From the NCBI GenBank assembly GCA_963970005.1, contig CAXAMN010003558.1:1430259-1494258 (forward strand): DNA of 64,000 nt. Direction: 5' to 3'. Numbering within the stretch: position 1 is the stretch's first letter; each line of letters starts with the position of its first letter. Of this stretch, positions 56,815 through 64,000 are shown one piece after another. The position numbers and the translations under genes were made by a program. Under the pieces are notes generated by a model. It worked only from the letters and a program-made list of their open reading frames with translations. It searched no databases and was not told where the DNA came from. Source of the stretch: Durusdinium trenchii. Lineage: Eukaryota; Sar; Dinophyceae; Suessiales; Symbiodiniaceae.

Positions 56815-57191
56815 GTCAAACCCTGTTCCGAAGGGCAACGTCGTTTCCATTTTAGATTCAAGCAGGGGGACACAGCATTTCACTGGGACTGTGTCCAACG
56901 AAGCTACCAGTGAAATGGGATATCCAGCTTGGCCAACTGGACGTACCTGCTCGTTCTCCACAAGCTGCGACCCTACTTTTCCACGGTTTGCTTCATGGTT
57001 CTTTCATGATACCTTCCCCACAAACAGGTTTCCCACCGCAGCTTTCAGCCGCTTGTGCATTGCAGCCCGCAGAGCGAGTGCAACAATGTTTAACATTTCA
57101 AGTCATCGGACCCGTTCACCTTACCGTTCCATCACCTTCCTTCTCATCGTGGGAATTGAGTTAACAGCAAACCAATGTCAGAGTGTGTGTG
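56799..57191 (+). repeat. Solo terminal repeat family C
   Basis: Core 56,815-57,182 (368 bp) between (GT)8 on the left (shared with A2) and (GT)n on the right (shared with B2). Same layout as A and B: short hairpin (CCCTGTTCCGAAGGG), structured RNA module, long tail. No second copy in the window. Confidence 0.75.
56862..56950 (+). ncRNA. Structured RNA module, family C
   Basis: Outer stem GCAGG (56,862-56,866) with CCTGC (56,946-56,950). Stem 1 GGACACAG (56,868-56,875) with CTGTGTCC (56,889-56,896). Stem 2 CATTTCACTGG (56,876-56,886) with CCAGTGAAATG (56,907-56,917). Invariant AACGAAGC 56,897-56,904. Hairpin TCCAG / CTGGA (56,923-56,941) with palindromic loop TTGGCCAA. Ends GTACCTGC. Confidence 0.75.
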
Positions 57192-57513
57192 CCCCTTGTA
57201 GTCACAGGGATTCTTTTTGAATTGTTTGAGCAGGGGGCACTGGAGGCCCAGCACGTACCTGCTGTTTGAACTTTTGAACAAGCTTTGACTCCAATTTCCA
57301 GTACAGTGCTAATGAGCTTGGCAGACATGAGCGTACGACGTCATCTCGACCTGCTCGTCGCTTTCGGTCTTGAGCTTTTGGCCCTTTCTCCTTTTGAAGA
57401 CCTCCAGGCTCCATAGGGTTCTCCTGGACTTTTTAGGATTTGGTTTCTTAGGCTGGCGTGTGGCATGTGGCATTCAGTCCCGTACACCAAATCATAAGTG
57501 TGTGTGTGTGTGT
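57183..57513 (+). repeat. Terminal repeat family B, copy 2 (RNA core deleted)
   Basis: (GT)n at 57,183-57,191, core 57,192-57,497 (306 bp), then (GT)8 to 57,513. Lacks 59 bp relative to B1, covering stem 1 3' strand, AACGAAGC, stem 2 3' strand and the palindromic hairpin. About 6 substitutions elsewhere. Confidence 0.85.
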
Positions 57514-58130
57514 CATCCGCTGAAGAATGGCGACAACATTTCATGGTGAATGGTCCAATGATTGTCAATTAAGTCGCAAGTCCCCCAACCATTTGGGGTT
57601 GTCAAAAAAAAGAAAACAAAAACAACAAAGCACACATGTTCTATGTGGTCTTTTGTCGTCCCTCGCGGCGACTCGCGGGGTCTCAGGTGGATCTTCCATT
57701 CTCTTGGAATTGGGAGTTGCACAAAGGCCGTGCGCAGTCGCATGTCTGGAGTGGCGGATCAGTCTTCTGGATGGAAAATGAAGTGGTTTTGTGATGTTTT
57801 GTGTGGTTCTTCTTGTGCCTAGCTGCCAGAGATCATGACACTTCAGCCAGCAACACCAGCTTCGGTTTCAGAACCACCGAGATCACAGAAGTGGAGCTTC
57901 CGGGCACTGTGAAGAGAGATCTCCAGAGCGGATCGCAGAGTTCGCGTGTTTGGGAGTAGATTGAGTAGATGAGCATGGATCATCATGGATTTAACTCTTC
58001 ACCACTGGTGGAGGAAGAGTTGATCTTCAGCTCGTTGAAGGATTCCATTCTTTGGTGACACCATAGTGACACCATGTGGGAACTCCACGCCACGTCACCC
58101 ATGGCGCCTTCCGGAGCACACTTCGAGCTC
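57514..58130. other. Flank right of the element cluster
   Basis: No firm gene. A short frame after CTTCAG (about 57,845) reads PATPASVSEPPRSQKWSFRA and stops near 57,910; it could be a terminal exon. Confidence 0.35.
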
Positions 58131-58133
58131 CAG

Positions 58134-58215
58134 GGCAAAAGAAGAGCGATGGCAGCGCCGTCTCCGTCTTCATGTGTCCCAAGAAGGACATGGATCCCGC
58201 CAAGGCCGGGTTGCC
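58134..58215 (+). CDS. Exon of an unknown gene
   Basis: After acceptor GCTCCAG (ends 58,133) it reads QKKSDGSAVSVFMCPKKDMD then PAKAG with strongly G/C-ending codons. Right boundary uncertain. Confidence 0.35.
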
Positions 58216-58500
58216 GGGATGTCGATCGAGTCTTAAGACCCAAATGCCTTCATTGAGGAAGTCGGCCCACGGACTGACCGGCGATTCTGGGTGAGACGAT
58301 GAAGTCTTGGATGAATTTGGATTTGACATGATTTGACGATAGGATCATTGGCAGTGACCCTGCAGGGGCTGTCTTCAGCTTCAGGAACTGGTTTGCTCAG
58401 CGCGAAAAAAACTGCTCTTTGTTGCGCCACCCCCCAAAAGGTATAATGTTTTAAACATGATTCTGGTTGAAATGTTTGTTTGTTTGTAATACACAACTTA

Positions 58501-58513
58501 GCCGTAGCCATTT
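58501..58513 (+). other. Short match to the dinoflagellate spliced-leader start
   Basis: GCCGTAGCCATTT matches the first 13 nt of the dinoflagellate spliced leader (DCCGTAGCCATTTTGGCTCAAG as I recall it), then diverges (ACATGAT). Too short to be certain. Confidence 0.25.
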
Positions 58514-59021
58514 ACATGATCCATCGTCTCACTCATCAAAAGCCAGCCTTTTTTTGCGAACAGATGTTCCTGGATGTTCGGTAAGTTACGTAGGAACGGA
58601 TCTGTTTGGATGCTGCGGCCGCCTCGCACGTTCGCCTGAACGCCGCCGAACGTGCAGATTGCGGCGGCAAAGAATGCAGATCAGGTCTCAAAAACCTTGA
58701 GGCCGCGTCAAGCTGGAACCATTTGCTGAAAGCAGATCAGTTTCAATCATTGCAAAGTTCGACCTAGAGTTGGAATCTAGAACTTCCTGCTTTGCCCTGG
58801 ACCGCGTTTTTGCTGGAATGGTGCGATGAATGCTAATCCACAGGTAGTCAGTGCTATATATTCGATGCGGCACAGAAGACAGCGAGTAATCTGGAAGTCC
58901 TGCATGTCTTCTTGAAGCCTGATGTGAACGGACCATGATGTGGGCCATTCTTGGAGAATTCTAAACAGCACTTTTTCAGATTCATTCCATTGTGGTCCAG
59001 TGGATACCCCCTTTTGGCCTA

Positions 59022-59160
59022 AGGCATCCCAATGTTCTGCGATCCTTTACTTCCTTGGAGACTGAAGGCTCGGCAGATACTTCCGGATCATCTACACCTT
59101 TCATCAACTGTTACACCCTTCGGAACTCCTGTTCCTCAATCATCGAAGCAATGTTCAAGG
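59022..59160 (+). CDS. Putative exon, unknown gene
   Basis: Reads RHPNVLRSFTSLETEGSADT then SGSSTPFINCYTLRNSCSSI. Ser/Thr-rich, uninterrupted. No family recognised. Confidence 0.25.
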
Positions 59161-59766
59161 TATTTTGGGGCAGATCAACGCCCCAACCGTCACCACGAAA
59201 ATTGGGAGGGAGGGACATGTAGTTCTTACTAGGAAGAACATGGAAGAGTGGTCTGTGGAGGGAAAACTGAAGCTCAGACACTCGATGGGGAAGTGATGAA
59301 GTGAGCTCAGGTCTCAAAATCCCTTCATCTTTCACTCCTGGACTGCTAAACTGCAGGACCCCAGGGAGGCCTAGGAGTGTAGACGACGCCCCTCAACCTT
59401 TCAGGAGCTCTGGATGGGCACCCCTAACAAGCGCCCTAGGTCAGCAATCGAGCCAACTACGTCAGCAATCTGCCGGTCTTTTTTGAAGAAAGAGTTCGAA
59501 ACCATTTCCGATCACTTCGGTTGAAGAACGAGCTTCGGTCGACCGGATGCCCTTCCCGGATCGGTGGGTTTTTCATCGGAGCCATCGAACGACCAACTCC
59601 AGTGACACCGAAGCAGGACGTCCTGTCGAATCCTTGTAGCAAGCCGACGTACGCAGCATGCTGCTACAGAATGGACGATCCACCAACTTCTTGTTGAAAC
59701 GCCAATGGGCCAGTTCGATCAGCATTCGCATCGCCACCCCCCCCCCGCTTTGAGGATCCACCGGCG

Positions 59767-60006
59767 ATGCGGGACGTGCGGTCGGGCGGGCGGGACGTTC
59801 GCCGCCTCCAGGGGGCTTCTACATGGTCACCGAAGAGGCCCCAGTTGGAACAGCGGCCACGGTACGAAATCCGGCGGATTTCAGCCGGCCGGTTCATGGG
59901 CGAAAGAAAGATTTCAAAAGGCTGGGAAGATGTAGAGGGTACTCTCGGAGAAGTGGATTCTAAGCGGGTTGCTGGATTCATGGACGAGTTCCCATCAGAA
60001 CTGTAG
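59767..60006 (+). CDS. Putative terminal exon, frame ambiguous
   Basis: ATG 59,767 reads MRDVRSGGRDVRRLQ, then RYEIRRISAGRFMGERKISK and KRVAGFMDEFPSEL to TAG 60,004-60,006. A competing frame after CGCCTCCAG reads GFYMVTEEAPVGTAATVRNP. Only one can be right; expression data are needed to choose. Confidence 0.35.
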   Translation: MRDVRSGGRDVRRLQGASTWSPKRPQLEQRPRYEIRRISAGRFMGERKISKGWEDVEGTLGEVDSKRVAGFMDEFPSEL

Positions 60007-60009
60007 AGG

Positions 60010-61550
60010 CGAGGTCTGGAAGATCAGGACTGATTGGATTGCTGCAAGGATGGACATTGTTTGAGGGAAAAGTTTCTGCCGGAGCCCCTTTGTTTAAAGA
60101 AGGATACTGTTTGTGTACTTGCTACCCTGGATAGATACCAATCCCAGTCCAGGATGCTAAAAGATAGCTTTTTTACAAGTTCTCGCAACATTTACATCCA
60201 TCTTGTCAATTATCGTCCTTTTGAAAGCCTGAACACTATTGATATATTTGAGTGTTGTGAAACAGACCAAGTTCAGGGATTACGGTGAAACACATCCCGG
60301 ACAACAATTCTCGTCCTTGCATACCAAACGACAACAATTAGCAATATGGACAACAAAAGGGGTTTATAAGTTATAAGGTTTAGCAGGTATGCAAATGGTT
60401 GGCTAGTAAGAAATGATTCATCAGCAAACATAGCAAAAGGGTTTCAATGTTGGACGTGATATTTGAGCCATATCCATGGCTCAGTGGTCTTTTGGGAAAG
60501 TTTCCCCTTCCTTCACTAGATCTTCGACCCCCCCACCACTCATGGGTCTTGGTGAAGACTTCAGGTGGTGCCCTTATCCTGTGCAAAACCTGCAGAGGGT
60601 GCGCCACTCAGAGGTTGTCAAGGAACGCTGAACCTGGCGCCAGGCTTTTTATTCAGAACAAAGCAAAGGACGAATCTAGGCAAGAACGGCACGACCGCCG
60701 GATCTACAATATCTGGATCTTCAAACGGCTATAGAGTTTTGCCGGAGACATTCTTCAGCGAAAAGACGCCTGCCGTTTCAAGGGTTGCCATGTGCTCAAA
60801 ATCCATGGACGAGGAAAAAGACACCATTTGGACGCCGCCTATAAAGTGCCGTTTCTTTTTGGTTTCTCACCTCGCTATCACAACAATTTGCCGATGTCCG
60901 CGCGGCCCCGTTTCCAAAACAATCACCGTCCGACTTGGTAAACAAACAAACAACGCCGTTTCACAGCCTTGTTGCCTGGCCATGATTTGTGTGTTGGGTG
61001 TTTCTTGGGTGTTTCGAAGATCGAGGCCTCAAAGACTTGGAGGCCTCAAATGAGGCCTTTTCGTTGTTTCTTTTTGTTGTTGCCACGGCTGATTCTTCGA
61101 GGTGATGAGCACACACCAGCGGTCTGGGGACTCTACCAGGCCAGCTGGATTAGTCAGCAGGTGTTCCAAAGGCGGACGGCCAATAGCCCCCACTTTGTCT
61201 TTTTTCCGCTAAAATGTCATGGCCCTGCACTTAGGTATGGTCAAGTACCCAAAGAAGATTATATTAAATAAGAGATTGGTGAGTGACTTGGAATTGGACA
61301 CTTGTTCCTTTGGCAGTATCCGTATTAAGTGACTCATTTCTTGTGATGACATGCAAAAGCAGCTTCAACCACTTCTTCTTTCCCGACGTTTGCCGACCTA
61401 AAACCGACCTCCAAACAACCAAAAACGCCTCTTTCAATGATGCCGCGGCTGGAAGCGCTGGAGGCCTTGGACGGCTTGAGCTTTCTACATTCCAGCGGCT
61501 TCACCCATGGACTCTTCGGTCCACTGGCGATCTTCGTGACCACACAGGGC
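60010..61550. other. Mostly intronic or intergenic
   Basis: A segment at about 61,095-61,195 (HTPAVWGLYQASWISQQVFQ) and one at 61,436-61,540 (PRLEALEALDGLSFLHSSGF) may be exons; neither has a recognisable domain. Confidence 0.35.
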
Positions 61551-61557
61551 GACTACA

Positions 61558-61710
61558 GGCGACCGGCCGTTCGATCGCCCAGCTCGGTGGCGCCACAAGG
61601 CCGAGGTGGCCAAGAGTCCGACGTTGCCAAGGGATGCCAAGCGGTGGGGGAAAGCGGCGCCCAGCGACGGAACCATGGAATGCGGCAGCGCCATGCGGCC
61701 GAAGGTTTGA
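61558..61710 (+). CDS. Terminal exon of an unknown gene
   Basis: After a CTACAG acceptor it reads DRPFDRPARWRHKAEVAKSP then TLPRDAKRWGKAAPSDGTME and CGSAMRPKV to TGA 61,708-61,710. AAG/GCC-rich codons favour this frame over two competing open frames. Confidence 0.4.
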   Translation, partial: GDRPFDRPARWRHKAEVAKSPTLPRDAKRWGKAAPSDGTMECGSAMRPKV

Positions 61711-61883
61711 GGGTTTGAGGGTTTGGGGGTGCGGGGTAGGTGGGCTGATGATAGTTGATAGTTGATTTGGAACCACAAGGGTTTGAGATGCTGTTGAAGT
61801 TTGAATTGCAGATGTAATGAACATCTATGTTTGCAACATGTATCATTGATCATATTGAGTATATTGATGATATCCTGGACCTT

Positions 61884-61984
61884 CCGCTGGTGAAAAATTT
61901 TAGTCGTTTGTTGAAATTGATGTTTTTTTAGTCGTTTCCCTAAAATTTGGTCGTTTCCCCTGAAAAACGTTTTTTCACCAGCGG
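61884..61984. repeat. Inverted repeat, 101 bp, downstream of the - strand gene
   Basis: CCGCTGGTGAAAAA (61,884-61,897) and TTTTTCACCAGCGG (61,971-61,984) are perfect inverted arms. Between them a TAGTCGTTT/GGTCGTTTCCC motif is repeated three times. It lies about 50 bp past the stop of the gene at 62-64 kb and could be a 3' foldback or a transposon end. Confidence 0.7.
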
Positions 61985-62037
61985 CTCATCATGTACATGC
62001 ATTGCCACATGGGTGATTCATGCAAATGGTGTCTCCA

Positions 62038-63948
62038 TCATCCCTTTTCCATGTTCAACCCCGGCCAAAAACGTTGCATGAAGCGTTGGTGGAGAAACTT
62101 GCTCTTGATAAGGTAAAGATCCATCACACGCTGTGATGTCAGCTTCGCACTCACTCTCCTTGAGAGCCTGCACACCTTTCCAATCATGTCCTCGTTGCCC
62201 GAGCATTCCCAAAGAATTGGCGAAGTAATTCGGTCATGCTGAGCAGCTAACTGAGTAGCCACATCCACAGCTGTGTGTTTCAGCATGTGAGCCTTTGGCT
62301 TGATGCCATAACCAGCCATTCGCAGATCACTCAAGCAAATGCGCGCACACTCATGGTATGCTTCCAAGAATTTTTCCATGGACTTTAGAAATGCACCTGC
62401 GCAGCATCGTGTCCAAAAAATACCATGGGAATAGTACTGCTGCTGGCATGTGTTAGCATGCTGGGCTGCCACATTCATAGCGCGAAGTAGAGCCACATCA
62501 TTCTGGTCAAGCGGATTCTGCAGTAGCCCTCCTGTGAAAACATGAAGCCACTTCACCAGCAAGGCAGTGTCGCTACCTTTTGAGTTGCTCCAGGGAAACT
62601 TGCTCGCCGTTTTGGCATTTAGGAACTCCTTCGTAAAGCTCCTCAGAGCAGCTGTTTGAGATGTAGTTCGGCAATAGAAATGAAATTGCGCATGCGCGCG
62701 CTTCAGCAACACTGGCATGTTGTTTTTCTGTCCAGTTCCATCTTCGTGAAAATATCTCATTCGGCACAACATGACAATGCAAGATCCACTGAAGTCCCGG
62801 AGTAAGCCCAAACGAAGATTATGAAACATGTCCCTTCTTAGGATCTTCTCTGGGCATGCTGGGTCGAAGGGTATTGAGAGGTAAGGTGGGTCTTCCGACC
62901 ATGGCCTCTCTGTGAACTCGGTGCCGCACCAGGCGGGGATGGCGGAGATGATGTCTTCGAACGGGCGTTGTTGAGTTCCAGCCCGACATTCGTGGCACAT
63001 CTCTACATTAATGGCGGTGACCCGGTTGAAGCACCTCTCCAAGTAGGAGATGCGTTGAAACCATTTCAGGTCTCCTTTCCATCAAGTCACTGCGACTCGA
63101 TAGACACCATGCTGTGAGTTGACTCCCTGGAAGAACAGGTCACTCAAATCCTCAGCTATTTTCTCGATCAATCCATCCAACAACTCTTCAAGTTTGTAAA
63201 CCTTGTGTGGCAAACAGCACAAGAGAAACTTGGTCAGAAAGCTGTGCTGTTTGAGGTTCGATTCCAAAAAATCACAATTGCAAAGCTCTCTATTGTAGTG
63301 GTCTCCCGGCTGTAAGCGAAACCTCTTTGCACATGGTTCCTCAAGAGTGCACCCGCATCCATTGCCTGGTCGTTTTCTTCCAGCTGCATGAGCATAGGTG
63401 TTCAAGCCAATGTTGGGCTCCAGAGTTATCACACAAGTGTTCCCTTTTTTGAGGCCTCGCCCCTCATCACCGTGCAAGCACATTGGCACAATCCAAGCCC
63501 AGTCATCTGGATTGGGATAGTAATGATAAATTCTGTGCGAAGGGTGGAACAATCGATATTTCTCCCAGAACGATTTCAGGAAGGACCGGCCAATCTCAAA
63601 ATCAGGTGAACCCCCAAGCACCAAGTCCGGAGTCTTCTGAACCAAGTGCTGAAAAAAATCTTTGGGTGATATATATGGCACCCGTTCCACATGTTTGCCA
63701 CCAATTTCATCTTCAACTGTGTGCTTAAAGGTGGTGTATGGGATCTTCCAAGTTAGGCCCCATCGTCGGATTCCGCGATGTATGTCTCTCGAAGCATTTG
63801 CAGAAGAAATCTTCTTTTTGGACTGACCCAAGAACTGAGATTCAGCAGCATGAGCGAGGGTCTTCAGAGTAGACGCCGGGACCTTGGAAATCCAATCAAT
63901 TTTGAAGGCTTCCAAACCCCACCAAATTGCCAAACAAAAACGCAGCAA
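62038..63948 (-). pseudogene. Recurrent dinoflagellate family protein, interrupted by one in-frame TGA
   Basis: Two open frames in the same phase (63,948-63,082 and 63,042-62,038, - strand) are separated only by TGA at 63,084-63,082 and a stop-free stretch that reads WKGDLKWFQRISYLERCFNR. Together they make about 637 codons. Motifs: CLHGDEGRGLKKGNTCVITL, SFLTKFLLCCLPHKVYK, GDLKWFQR, FPWSNSKGSDTALLVKWLHV, KPKAHMLKHTAVDVATQL and LSRRVSAKLTSQRVMDLYL. I recognise this layout as a protein family repeated many times in Symbiodinium-type genomes, with no function known to me; the copy number suggests a mobile origin. The 5' end may lie beyond the window. A TGA read-through is possible but a simple inactivating mutation is likelier. 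Confidence 0.6.
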
Positions 63949-64000
63949 AATCCGCCGACCCCACTCGTGGGGTCAGGCGTGACTGTTGACTAAGGCTAAG

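Noticed and set aside
45943..56950. Hammerhead, HDV-like or twister ribozyme
   Set aside because: The hammerhead needs CTGANGA and GAAA in the right order; here CTGATCA is an apical loop after ACGAAGC. HDV-like nested topology and twister core bases do not fit either.

Overview
The window looks like nuclear DNA of a dinoflagellate, probably a Symbiodinium-like alga. Reasons: short GC3-rich exons separated by long introns; exon joins that use GA and GC as well as GT donors; almost all recognisable genes on the + strand; Sel1-like repeat proteins, a single-domain voltage-gated cation channel with an EF-hand tail, and a dinoflagellate-type gene family at the right end; abundant micro- and minisatellites. 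This is inferred from sequence style, not from a database match.

Left part (0.2-45.8 kb): host genes in pieces. In order: a SAP-like helix gene (0.3-2.8 kb), terminal exons of several small genes (4.6, 5.1, 9.7-10.3, 14.3-14.6, 16.3 kb), a complete two-exon 55-aa SANT/Myb protein (16.6-17.25 kb), a coiled-coil plus U-box gene (19.0-23.2 kb), a Lys/Ala-rich exon (24.4 kb), a cation-channel gene (26.2-30.4 kb) whose S6 is broken by a 10-bp duplication, and one or two Sel1-repeat genes (33.0-34.3 and 37.1-42.4 kb). Between them lie a 21-bp VNTR (11.5-12.4 kb), trinucleotide arrays, foldback elements and a dispersed CTACTAGGGGCTCCTGG repeat family.

Centre (45.9-57.5 kb): the most interesting part is a 9.8-kb retroelement (46,972-56,814) bounded by 322-bp direct terminal repeats differing at 2 positions, so it is young. 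Its + strand is strongly A/C-rich and carries six consecutive ORFs. ORF2 holds a SANT domain. ORF5 starts with a GIY-YIG-like endonuclease. ORF6, in the -1 frame and overlapping ORF5, is a Penelope-like reverse transcriptase whose catalytic motif C reads YVDN instead of YVDD. I infer a Penelope-like element with N-terminal endonuclease and an expanded multi-ORF body. The terminal repeat (family A) and two neighbouring repeats of different sequence (families B and C) share one structured RNA design: an outer stem, a pseudoknot-type pair of stems, the invariant octamer AACGAAGC, a hairpin with a palindromic loop, and GTACCTGC at the 3' end. The stems covary fully among the three families. I cannot match this to hammerhead, HDV-like or twister ribozymes; it is the best candidate for an undescribed system. 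All these repeats begin and end in (GT)n tracts, suggesting targeting to GT microsatellites and serial insertion.

Right part (57.5-64 kb): scattered host exons on the + strand, then a - strand gene of a recurrent uncharacterised family (62.0-63.9 kb) interrupted by one in-frame TGA.
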